NCBI GenBank assembly: GCA_964574985.1
Contig: CAZNPH010000011.1
Span: forward strand, 1-64,000
Source: CAZNPH01 sp964574985
Lineage (GTDB): Bacteria > Bacteroidota > Bacteroidia > Bacteroidales > SM23-62
Length of the DNA stretch: 64,000 bases
Reading direction: 5' to 3'
The notes beneath the pieces were generated by a model. That model was not told the origin of the DNA and ran no database searches. It saw nothing but the letters and a program-made list of their open reading frames with translations. Below are positions 1-7,566 of the stretch, in pieces. Position 1 is the stretch's first letter. Every line of letters starts with the position of its first letter. The translations under genes were made by a program, and so were the position numbers.

Positions 1-122
1 AGTAGTTTCAGGAAACAAATCCCCCTTTTTTATCAATATTTATGAATAATCCAGGCTAAAAAAACCAACATTGTTATTTGCCGATTACAGTCATACGCTT
101 CTGGCGTTTGCGGATCACCTTT
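1..122. other. Intergenic, no feature recognised
   Basis: AT-rich sequence at the window edge, downstream of the leftmost minus-strand gene. I see no convincing ORF, RNA or strong terminator. The gene to the left lies outside the window. Confidence 0.4.
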
Positions 123-827
123 TCACGGTTGTTTTTCATTTCTGTTGATTTCGTTTCCGATCTCATGAAGCTGATTGGTAATCACGTCAATGTAATTGAG
201 TGCTTTCTGGTGATTCTGCCGGGTAATCGCTATTTGCAACTTGATTAGTAGTTTTTTAGCCAGGTTGATCAAAAAAGCCAGATCAGTTTCTGAATTTTCA
301 GGTATCGACACTAACTTGATTGTAAATTTTGCCTTTTTATCTGATGTTTCTACCCGGATGATTTCATCACCGGTTTTGTTCAGAAGGATTCTGACATCCG
401 ATTGTTCGGATAGATCGCAAAGCCTTCCGGAAAGATCCCGAAGCAGAGCATTCTTGATGCTACCCCTGTCGCATAGCTTTGAATTGAAGAAAAAGCTGTG
501 GAATTGAAGCTGTGGCAATTGTTCAGTATCCGAAAGAATAACATTTGCATTCATAATGATCTTATTTGTGAATATAAGATCATTGAGGTTACATCCCCAG
601 GGATCGAACAGAATTTTCAGTTTGATCAAATTGCTTAAATGGACATCCGCCTTGCATTTCCGGTAATTGTACCAGGTTTTCCGGCTTATTTGAAGCATAT
701 CCGGGATTTTCCTGGTGAACCGGTCATATTCCTTTTTAGGAAGGTTTTCCAACATCCAGTTTTCAATATTGTTTTCGAAGCCAACTGAATGAAGGTCAGT
801 TTCTTTGATTTCGAGTGAAGATTGCAT
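123..827 (-). CDS. Hypothetical protein with N-terminal helix-turn-helix-like segment
   Basis: A 234-residue protein of unknown function. Residues about 35-85 contain LQISRKTWYNYRKCKADV followed by a leucine-rich stretch. This resembles the recognition-helix region of XRE-type DNA-binding proteins and parallels the segment GISKPTFYKWKSGNV in the divergent neighbour. The rest is mixed alpha/beta with a lysine- and isoleucine-rich C-terminal helix (about 185-225). No signal peptide or membrane segment is visible. It is transcribed away from the HTH gene at 959; the 131-base gap carries two inverted repeats, so the pair may be mutually regulated (inference). Base composition is more AT-rich than the core genes, which could indicate recent acquisition. 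The DNA-binding assignment rests on pattern only. Confidence 0.6.
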   Translation of the reverse strand: MQSSLEIKETDLHSVGFENNIENWMLENLPKKEYDRFTRKIPDMLQISRKTWYNYRKCKADVHLSNLIKLKILFDPWGCNLNDLIFTNKIIMNANVILSDTEQLPQLQFHSFFFNSKLCDRGSIKNALLRDLSGRLCDLSEQSDVRILLNKTGDEIIRVETSDKKAKFTIKLVSIPENSETDLAFLINLAKKLLIKLQIAITRQNHQKALNYIDVITNQLHEIGNEINRNEKQP

Positions 828-861
828 ATATTTACCGCATTATAGTAAAATAAAACATTTA

Positions 862-899
862 GTATGCAAAAGCATACAACAAGTATATAATATTATACT
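862..899. promoter_or_regulatory. Two palindromic operator-like repeats in a divergent promoter region
   Basis: GTATGC-AAAA-GCATAC (862-877) is a perfect inverted repeat with 6-base arms. Five bases later, AGTATA-TAATAT-TATACT (882-899) is a second 6-base inverted repeat. Both share a GTAT half-site, and the related word AGTAT recurs at 948-952. They lie between two divergent HTH genes. Operator function is inferred. Confidence 0.45.
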
Positions 900-958
900 A
901 AATTATAACATTTTTAACTATTGAGTTATTAACAATTTATAAACATTAGTATGGCTTG

Positions 959-1387
959 ATGGAAAAACAGACTGAAAAAGAGGTGATAAAGGATATTTTC
1001 AATCGTATAATAAGTTATACGAATTCTAAAGGGATAACAAGATCTGATCTACTACAAAAGACTGGAATATCCAAACCAACCTTTTATAAATGGAAAAGTG
1101 GGAATGTAAGTATGTCAATGATTAATTATTTGAAAATATGCAAAGGATTAAATGTGCCTTATTCTTATTTTTTTAAAGATATTACTGAATATTCAGAGAA
1201 TTATATTTCAGCCAATAATGAAGTTACTGAACCTGAAGTCAGGCATAGTAACGACTACGTTGATGAAATGAAAAGTCACCTTGAAACAAAAGATCAATTA
1301 ATTGAATCATTAAAAAAAGAAAATCAAAGGCTTGAGAAAGAATTAAAAGAATATTCCGGAACTGAATCTAATAAACAAGCAACTTAA
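959..1387 (+). CDS. XRE-like helix-turn-helix protein with C-terminal coiled coil
   Basis: A 142-residue predicted DNA-binding protein. Residues about 10-65 form a Cro/C1-type helix-turn-helix: GITRSDLLQKTGISKPTFYK, then a WKSG turn and a helix leading to a YFF motif typical of short XRE regulators. Residues about 100-138 are highly charged (KSHLETKDQLIESLKKEN and onward) with heptad spacing, so a dimerising coiled coil is likely. The ATG at 959 is preferred; a TTG two codons upstream would add only one residue pair. The gene is divergent from the HTH-like gene ending at 123 and shares the palindromic gap with it. It is AT-rich like its neighbour. Role unknown; autoregulation is an inference. 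Confidence 0.75.
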   Translation: MEKQTEKEVIKDIFNRIISYTNSKGITRSDLLQKTGISKPTFYKWKSGNVSMSMINYLKICKGLNVPYSYFFKDITEYSENYISANNEVTEPEVRHSNDYVDEMKSHLETKDQLIESLKKENQRLEKELKEYSGTESNKQAT

Positions 1388-1591
1388 TGGAGATCAGAGA
1401 GCATAGTATGTCAAATATAGGATTATTGTAAACAGGAGATTGTGAGAAAGAGCAGAAATAAGGACTGAAAAAGTGGTGTTAATTGATAAGAGTTTGATAA
1501 AAAGATACCTGGAATCTGCATTTTCCGGCATATTGGAAAACTTAAAGCATTGATAATAAGTAAATAATAACGAGGGACGTTAGCGACTTAT
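1388..1591. other. Intergenic with weak hairpin
   Basis: No ORF or RNA gene recognised. GTAAATAA (1560-1567) pairs with TTATTTAC (1588-1595) across the end of the minus-strand isomerase-like gene. It could be a weak terminator, but the stem is A/T only. Confidence 0.25.
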
Positions 1592-3109
1592 TTACACCAA
1601 TAATTCGATTTCAATATTCAGTATTTCGGCCAGTCTTTTCATTTCCCGGGTGAAATCACCATAGATCATAGAGAAATGATGTCCGGTCTGCTGTGCACTT
1701 TTAAAGTACTTCAATGAATCGGATACTTTTAAAATTGCCTTCAGTTTGCATCCCCAATCTTCGAGTCCGCCCACACCCTCCAAAATTCCTTTCACAACAA
1801 GCACTTTGTCCGCTTTCGGGGTCATCCGGCAGAAAGTGACCGGTTGTCCTTTATCCCTTGAAAAATCAACACGCATAGTCGGACCCCAGTTCCTTTCCGT
1901 AAAGCTGACCAGCCGGAACGGTAGATCCGGCTGGTCAAATCCTTTCATTTTCCTTCCCGGAACATCGTGCCCGATCTGCAAAAGATTCCGGTCCGGGTCA
2001 TGAATCAGGGTGTTCCCCATATATGGGGTTCTGTTGGCAAGGTACATCTGAAGGGCCATGGAAAAAAACACATTGACATCAGCTTCACAAACGGACGGAT
2101 AGCCCTCATCTTTCAGCAGCGAATGGGTAATGCAGGGGGTTGTCCTGTATTTCATGGGGAATTTGCTTACACAAAGTTCCTGGCAGGTGGCTGTAAAACC
2201 ATTGCATCCGTGTTTTTCCATGAGCTTTTTAACGGTGAAGTAATACAGAACGGAAGGTTTAATACCCTCTGCCTGCATGGTGTTTTTTTCGGCCTTTTGC
2301 ATCAGGGTTTTTGTGATGACTTCGGCTTCATGAACATATTTTTTTTCTTGCCTGACTTGTTCATACTCCTTCATCATTTCCTCAATGCTGAGGTAGTGGC
2401 TGCCGGTCCCGAATTTCTTTTCCAGCAGTTCCGTATCTATGTTGCTTCTTACCACATTGTATTCATAATCCCATTTCCCGTCCGTTACGATAAGCAATTT
2501 GGTGTGCTTCAGTGCTTTTTTAACTTTCAAACAGGCGATCAGTTCTTTAAGTTCATCATAATTCAATACCCCGTAAGCTGTTTTTCCCCGGGCATTCAGT
2601 ATGGCCGGGACATCCAGGGTTGCACATGCATTTCCAACCAGTACAATGGGCTGGTCTGTATGGTCCCCCAGCCCCGGGATCCTGTAATGGCTCAATACAT
2701 AGAGATCAGTGTCCCGGTCATTTGCTGTGATCCGGTCCCATGTTTCCCGGCCGATCCGGTGGTCCCCGGCATATTCCACGTAGACCGGATCCAGGATGTT
2801 CACGTTCTCTTTCAGTTCCCCGGTCAATTGATCAGCCCACCGGTGGTAAGTTTCCTTTGCCCGGATCCCGGCCTCTTTTCTGTCCCAGCCGGAAGGATCG
2901 TTTGGGCGGCACGGTCCTTCATGCAATTCGGCAGGTACGCGGATGCCGAAAAGCGGTTTGACGTTCAGGCGGGTATCCAAAGGACGGGGGATATGAAACA
3001 ATTCATTTTCATACAGGGGCCTGGCAAATATGCTTTGGGTGAGAAAACCGGGCATCGACAAAATGCCGCAGGCCACCCCGCTGTTTTTGATAAAATCACG
3101 TCTTTCCAT
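1592..3109 (-). CDS. Exported L-fucose/L-arabinose isomerase-like protein
   Basis: A 505-residue protein starting with a twin-arginine motif (RRDFIK) and a hydrophobic stretch ending near FLTQSIFA, so Tat export is predicted. The mature part resembles the fucose/arabinose isomerase fold. The C-terminal half has PSVCEADVN (Glu342, Asp344), NTLIHDPDRN and LLQIGHDVPG (His381), which match the Glu/Asp/His metal-ligand pattern of that superfamily. Sugar isomerases are normally cytosolic, so an exported homologue may act on a different substrate or simply bind sugar. It is divergent from the methyltransferase with only 27 bases between starts, so their promoters must overlap a coding region. The family assignment is moderate and the substrate unknown. 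Confidence 0.6.
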   Translation of the reverse strand: MERRDFIKNSGVACGILSMPGFLTQSIFARPLYENELFHIPRPLDTRLNVKPLFGIRVPAELHEGPCRPNDPSGWDRKEAGIRAKETYHRWADQLTGELKENVNILDPVYVEYAGDHRIGRETWDRITANDRDTDLYVLSHYRIPGLGDHTDQPIVLVGNACATLDVPAILNARGKTAYGVLNYDELKELIACLKVKKALKHTKLLIVTDGKWDYEYNVVRSNIDTELLEKKFGTGSHYLSIEEMMKEYEQVRQEKKYVHEAEVITKTLMQKAEKNTMQAEGIKPSVLYYFTVKKLMEKHGCNGFTATCQELCVSKFPMKYRTTPCITHSLLKDEGYPSVCEADVNVFFSMALQMYLANRTPYMGNTLIHDPDRNLLQIGHDVPGRKMKGFDQPDLPFRLVSFTERNWGPTMRVDFSRDKGQPVTFCRMTPKADKVLVVKGILEGVGGLEDWGCKLKAILKVSDSLKYFKSAQQTGHHFSMIYGDFTREMKRLAEILNIEIELLV

Positions 3110-3136
3110 TATTTTTAATGCTTAATTTACAATAGA

Positions 3137-4009
3137 ATGTTCAGGAACAGCAAGTATAAATATACTTATATTCTGGCAAAAAAAGTTAGAACATACCTTG
3201 CCAGGCCATCCAGGTTGATAAGGGACATTCGCCTTTTGATGTTCAACAGGAAATTGGAAAAACAGGTCATCCAAACATTGTTCGATGGCCTGGAAGAATA
3301 TCTGAAGTATAAAAACGAGGTTCTGGATTCGGGATTGATCAATGAGATCTACAGGAAAAGAAATCTTTATGAAAAGATCGTGAAAGGGAAGAATGTACAC
3401 AATGTCCCTTACAACATCGGCTCAATCAATATTCAGGCAGGAATAAAATTATATTGCCTGATCAGAAAATACAAACCTGCCATTCTGGTTGAAACGGGAG
3501 TTTGCAATGGCGTTTCCACTTCGTTTATTTTGCTGGCAGTACATAAAAACCAGAAAGGGAAATTATATTCCATTGATTATCCCGAACATGCAGGCAAATT
3601 ATATCAGAGCAATGTATTTTGGGAAGGAAAAGGAGGCTCTGCTATTCCTGGCGACAAAACATCAGGCTGGATGATCCCTGAATATTTGAAGAATCACTGG
3701 AAATTGATTCTGGGGAAAAGTCAGGATAAGCTGCCTCCCTTACTGAAAGAATTGAAGCAAATTGATTTTTTTATGCACGACAGCGAACACACATACGATT
3801 GTATGATGTTTGAATTCAACGAAGCACATCGAAAATTATCCGAAAAAGGCTTCATATTATCCGACAACATCACTTCTAACGGTTCATTTTTTGATTTTTG
3901 TAAAAAAAATAAACTTAAACCTTTCAAAATAAGCGGATTAACAGGGATAGCTCTTGATCCTAAAAAATATAATGTGCCTGAAAAAAATGAACACAGGTTT
4001 TTGTCTTGA
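3137..4009 (+). CDS. Class I SAM-dependent methyltransferase (Methyltransf_24 type)
   Basis: A 290-residue protein. The core contains the SAM-binding motif I region LVETGVCNGVSTSF (about 117-130), followed by a Glu/Asp-ended strand (YSIDYPEH), a motif-IV-like IDFFMHDSEHTYD (about 213-225) and GFILSDNI. This order matches Methyltransf_24 proteins, often found near glycan-modification genes. The N-terminal 90 residues are basic and helical (TYLARPSRLIRDIRLLM) and may sit on the membrane surface. Codon usage is AT-rich compared with flanking genes, which hints at transfer. The target is not evident; O- or N-methylation of a sugar is possible, but no direct evidence is seen. Confidence 0.7.
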   Translation: MFRNSKYKYTYILAKKVRTYLARPSRLIRDIRLLMFNRKLEKQVIQTLFDGLEEYLKYKNEVLDSGLINEIYRKRNLYEKIVKGKNVHNVPYNIGSINIQAGIKLYCLIRKYKPAILVETGVCNGVSTSFILLAVHKNQKGKLYSIDYPEHAGKLYQSNVFWEGKGGSAIPGDKTSGWMIPEYLKNHWKLILGKSQDKLPPLLKELKQIDFFMHDSEHTYDCMMFEFNEAHRKLSEKGFILSDNITSNGSFFDFCKKNKLKPFKISGLTGIALDPKKYNVPEKNEHRFLS

Positions 4010-4109
4010 TCCTTTTCAGGCCTGAGGATGATCAGCAGGGCGGTATGAACCTAGATGGAATTACACAGGCCACAAGACCGTTCACCTGGCAAGTTTTATT
4101 GTTGGAGTA

Positions 4110-5161
4110 TCAGTTCGTCAGGGCGATCCGGTTGATCATGCCCCGGAAAATGATGAAATGAAAAGGCAAATTGGCGTACCAGTATATCCTTCCCCACAAA
4201 CCCAGGGGCCGGAAAGTTGCCGTTTGATGCAATGTGTTGTTGCTGACCATGAATTCCAGCCAGGCTTCGCCGGGTAGTTTCATTTCCGCATACAAAAGCA
4301 GCCTCTTTTCCTTCTTATTGGCATACAGCACCCTCCAGAAATCAAGTGAATCGCCTGCTGAGATATTCAGGCTGTTTCTCCTGCCCCTGCGCAATCCGGC
4401 ACCTCCGGATAATCTGTCGATGAATCCCCTGAGCTTCCAGAGCCAGTTGGCATAATACCAGCCGTTTTTTCCCCCGATAGACCATATTTTATTCAAAACC
4501 GCATCCGGATCGGTAATTATTATGGACCTTTTGTCCTGAAAGCAACCGTAAACCGGGACATTGATAAGATTCGACATTCCCTGCTCCAGCGCACGGCCCG
4601 AGAGGGCATCGGTCCAGCTGGACATAACCTCCTGCTGGTCGATTTTGTCGAAGGCCTGACCGATGGCTTCATCAAAAGAGATCAGGGGTAGTTTCTCCAC
4701 AAGGTCACGGATGATCTCGAATGAAGCACTTCCGGAACCCACGATGATGGCCGCACGCAGGGTGGTCAGATGATAACTGCCTTGCGTGAGGAAAGATGTT
4801 TTGACAATGTTTGGTTGTTGGATATGCCGCTCAGGTAAATCACCTGTCTGACCCGGGTGTGTTGCATTCTGTCTCTGAAATTTATAGCTGATCTTTTTTC
4901 CAGCTCTTCGAAATTGCCGATCGAGGAAGACATGGAATGAATCAGATAGTACGCCGCATCGATATCCCGTGGGATGGCGTCCAGTGAAGATCTTTCCAGA
5001 AAATCTGCCTCGATTGTCCGGATGTCCAGGGGATCAAACCCTGATATATCGAATCTCTTTTTGTCACGAACACAACAGATTACTTCATGCCCTTCGGCAA
5101 GCAGAACAGGCAGCAGCCTTTTGCCGATATATCCAGTGGCTCCTGTCAGAAGGACTTTCAC
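4110..5161 (-). pseudogene. YbjT-like SDR oxidoreductase (NAD-binding plus DUF2867), decayed
   Basis: Two reading frames together cover a YbjT-like atypical SDR. The 5' part (5161-4766) has the Rossmann motif TGATGYIGKRLL and YLIHSM, and runs to LSSRKAVII then stop. The 3' part, in another frame, resumes at GSYHLTTLRAAIIVGSGSAS, which in intact relatives follows about eight residues after the SSRK position, so a roughly 25-base deletion caused the frameshift. A second break joins DLVEKLP directly to LISFDEAIGQAF. From memory of YbjT, about 120 residues normally lie between these. The C-terminal DUF2867-like part (SWTDALSG through FHFIIFRGMINRIA) is intact. Both ends are family-like and the middle is gone, so the gene is non-functional. 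Confidence 0.75.
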
Positions 5162-5183
5162 AAATAATAAATTTAGTGAAACA

Positions 5184-5738
5184 TCAAATTACAAGTTTAT
5201 TTCCGGCCACACGCGTGTTGTCCACATGCCGGACAGGTGAAGTGAGATCAGGTTTCTTCTTTTCATCGCCTGATAGAAGCTTTCCTCCCCTGACCGTTGC
5301 GCCCAGAACGATTCCGGCACTGATCACCACCAGGTTCTTGAAAATATATTGTCCCTCCAGGGTGAATGAATACGGGAAAATATGAAAAACCTTTTCCGGG
5401 AATAAAAACACGGGGAAAAAAGTGCCTGCCATTTGCAGGAACAGCAGCACCAGGGTTATCCTGGGAAAGATATTGAAAAGCAGTCCTATGCCTATCAGAA
5501 CCTCCCAGGTGGCCAAACCGTAAAGTATTGCGTTGTCAGGAACAAAACCGAAAGTGATGGTTTTGATGGTTACAATGGCAAGGTCTTCGGCCGGACTCAT
5601 CCCTTTGAAGAACTTGAGTATTCCGAACCAGAAAAAAATGATGCCGATGCTCAGCCGCAACAACAACAAACCATTTCTTGCCATCCACCGGGTAACGGCA
5701 ATATCGACTTTCTCAAATTTTTTGTCTCTTGTTTTCAC
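5184..5738 (-). CDS. DoxX-like / DUF417-type membrane protein
   Basis: A 184-residue protein with four predicted membrane segments: LLLLRLSIGIIFFWFGILKF, ILYGLATWEVLIGIGLLF, ITLVLLFLQMAGTFFPVFLF and NLVVISAGIVLG. The pattern RLSIGIIFFWFGILKFF matches DoxX/DUF417 (YkgB-like) proteins, whose biochemical role is poorly defined. It sits just upstream of the decayed YbjT-like gene (22-base gap, same strand), so the two probably formed one transcript. The last 16 or so codons (SPVRHVDNTRVAGNK) overlap a short repeat also seen at 37281-37352, so the C-terminus may have been replaced or extended by repeat sequence. Membrane location is confident; function is unknown. Confidence 0.75.
   Translation of the reverse strand: MKTRDKKFEKVDIAVTRWMARNGLLLLRLSIGIIFFWFGILKFFKGMSPAEDLAIVTIKTITFGFVPDNAILYGLATWEVLIGIGLLFNIFPRITLVLLFLQMAGTFFPVFLFPEKVFHIFPYSFTLEGQYIFKNLVVISAGIVLGATVRGGKLLSGDEKKKPDLTSPVRHVDNTRVAGNKLVI
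5191..5231. repeat. Dispersed repeat, copy C (in the 3' end of the DoxX-like gene)
   Basis: Shares GTCCACATGCCGG and surrounding bases with copy B at 37281-37352 (about 29 of 41 positions identical by eye). It lies in the coding end of the DoxX-like gene. Confidence 0.4.
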
Positions 5739-5967
5739 AGGAAATAATATTTAGTTAAACAATTAAATATCAGTGCGTTATATTTCTGTTCAAACTCTAT
5801 GATTTTTTGTTGCCGGGTCTGCGAACACCCTTTTGTATTCAACCGGTGGCCTGATGCCGGAAACGAATAATTTTAAGTGTATAAGATAACAATTAAACAA
5901 TCAACTTGTTCCGAAGTTACAGCGATATTTTGTACCCAAAGATGCAATGCCTTGATCATCATCTTCC
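5739..5967. other. Intergenic carrying one copy of a dispersed repeat
   Basis: Non-coding AT-rich sequence. It contains the repeat copy at 5803-5850, described separately. It may also hold eroded upstream sequence of the YibE/F remnant, but no further protein similarity is readable. Confidence 0.4.
5803..5850. repeat. Dispersed repeat, copy A
   Basis: TTTTTTGTTGCCGGGTCTGC, then GCGAACACCC, TTTTGTATTCAACCGGTGG. The same blocks in the same order occur in copy B at 37281-37352, which carries about 25 extra bases after the GTTGCCGG block. Confidence 0.45.
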
Positions 5968-6240
5968 GTGAAGTTCCTGATCGGTTTTGCCGGTTGGACA
6001 GGTTTTAAGGCACTTTTGTCATTCGTCTTTACCTCCATAGCCACGTGGAAGGTCTTTTTGCCTTTGTTCCTGAAAGGTTTTTTCCATCTGCCTGCCGGTA
6101 GCCCTTTTATCAGCATTTTAAACATCAATTATATTGCCGCTGATATACTGCACACGCTGGTGGGCAGCTTCGGACTTGTTCCGGTGGCACCGATTACTGC
6201 GATCACAGGCGGATATGCCTACACCCGGGAGATCAGTTGA
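5968..6240 (+). pseudogene. YibE/F family membrane protein remnant
   Basis: This 90-residue reading frame joins two separated parts of a YibE/F protein. The beginning (FKALLSFVFTSIATWKVFLP, then LFLKGF) matches the central hydrophobic region. The end (NINYIAADILHTLVGSFGLV, then PVAPITAI) matches the C-terminal signature of the family. Intact members are several hundred residues with multiple membrane segments; here the region between the blocks is missing and no credible N-terminus is found upstream. The GTG at 5968 is only the edge of the open frame. The remnant was recognised from family memory, so confidence is moderate. It lies about 230 bases from the DoxX-like gene. Confidence 0.55.
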
Positions 6241-6259
6241 CCCGGAAAGGCAAAACATT

Positions 6260-7564
6260 TTACAGGAATTTTTTTCGCAGGTCTTCGATCTGCTCATCGG
6301 TGATGGGGGAAATATTGCCCAGGGCGGTGGCCATGATCAATGATCTGGCGCTGAATTCAGCGACTTCCAGACGGTCAAAGGTTTGCAGAAGATCTTTACC
6401 GGTGACCAGCACGGAATCATTTTCGATCAGGAGTGCCGGTATGTTCTGGGACAATTTTGCGGGGATCATATCGCTGCCTTTAAATTGTGCCCCAAAAGGC
6501 ATCTTGGGCACATCCTGCAGGAAGATCCAGCTTTCCGGGATGGTCCTCACGTCGATTTTCCTGTCGGATACTCCGTAAGCCATCAGGTAAGGCGGCTGGG
6601 TAAAGATGATGGCATGGATGTCGGGATTCTGTTCATAGATCTCCTGGTGCAGGAGCACAGCCCTGCTGGGTGTTTTACCCGGTTCTTTCTTTCCGTTTTT
6701 GATCTGTACAACATCCTCCATCTGGATATTCCACCGGGGGAAATTGGTTCGGGTGATCAGAAAGTTGTTCCCTTCCCAGCGCACCGAAACCGTACCGTAG
6801 GTGCTTCTCATCAGTCCCTGGTCGCTGGCCCGCTTAACAATGGTGCAGATTTCGGCTCTTTTCTCACGTTCATTTGAGGGATGGACCACTTTCTCCATTT
6901 CCGGAATGTGGTAGCTGAGCTGGGCATCAAAAGCGGCCAGCTGGACATCGGTCAGAAATTTTGGCTTGCCGATGATCCGGGCATTTATGATTGTGCGGGC
7001 AGAAAATTCAAGCGTCTCGAATCTTTCATAGGCCTCTCTGAGATTGGCTCCCCCCACCACGACACCATGATTTTCCATGATCACCGCGTTGTACATTTTT
7101 TTGAATTCGCCGGCAATGCTTTTTCCGAGTGCATCGGTTCCGGGGAGCTCATAGTCTGCATAACCAATGGGCCCGCAAACATATTTGGCCTGGGGAATGA
7201 TGTTGGTGTCCGGGATCTGGCGCACGATGCTGAAAGAAACCAGGGCAGGGGGATGGGCGTGGATGATGGCCCTGATGTCGGGACGTATTTCATAGATGGC
7301 TTTGTGGAAGGGGAATTCGGAAGAGGGCTTATGGGGCCCGGTCTTTTTGCCGCTTTTGGTCATGCAAACGATGTCCTGTGGCCTGAGTGTCCCTTTATCG
7401 ACCGCAGAAGGAGTAACCCAGATATCTCCGTCTTCATCCCGGATGGAAATGTTCCCTCCGGATGTGGTGGTGAGTCCGCCCCGGTAGATCCGGTCGATGA
7501 TCAGTTTGATCTGGTCCCTGGGATGGAGGATACGTGTATTCATGTCAGCCGTAAAGTTACACAT
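6260..7564 (-). CDS. Tandem class II aldolase/adducin protein with degenerate second domain
   Basis: A 434-residue protein made of two class II aldolase/adducin domains. Domain 1 (about 10-205) keeps GGNIS, the Glu83 region SSEFPFH, zinc-ligand motif HAH (102-104) and ENHG with His166, so it should bind metal and catalyse aldol cleavage or a related reaction on a sugar phosphate. Domain 2 (about 230-434) has the same fold markers (STYGTVSV, SRAVLLHQEIY, ENDSVLVTG). However, HAH is replaced by FTQ (321-323) and the ENH histidine by Asp383, so it cannot bind zinc in the usual way. ATG at 7564 or Met8 (7543) could start the protein. It lies 2 bases after the flippase gene, so the two are probably co-transcribed. 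The substrate is unknown. Confidence 0.8.
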   Translation of the reverse strand: MCNFTADMNTRILHPRDQIKLIIDRIYRGGLTTTSGGNISIRDEDGDIWVTPSAVDKGTLRPQDIVCMTKSGKKTGPHKPSSEFPFHKAIYEIRPDIRAIIHAHPPALVSFSIVRQIPDTNIIPQAKYVCGPIGYADYELPGTDALGKSIAGEFKKMYNAVIMENHGVVVGGANLREAYERFETLEFSARTIINARIIGKPKFLTDVQLAAFDAQLSYHIPEMEKVVHPSNEREKRAEICTIVKRASDQGLMRSTYGTVSVRWEGNNFLITRTNFPRWNIQMEDVVQIKNGKKEPGKTPSRAVLLHQEIYEQNPDIHAIIFTQPPYLMAYGVSDRKIDVRTIPESWIFLQDVPKMPFGAQFKGSDMIPAKLSQNIPALLIENDSVLVTGKDLLQTFDRLEVAEFSARSLIMATALGNISPITDEQIEDLRKKFL

Positions 7565-7566
7565 TA

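Noticed and set aside
1967..3118. Long plus-strand frame of about 383 residues antisense to the isomerase-like gene
   Set aside because: Composition is low in normal protein patterns, no family is recognisable, and it is explained by the codon usage of the opposite gene.
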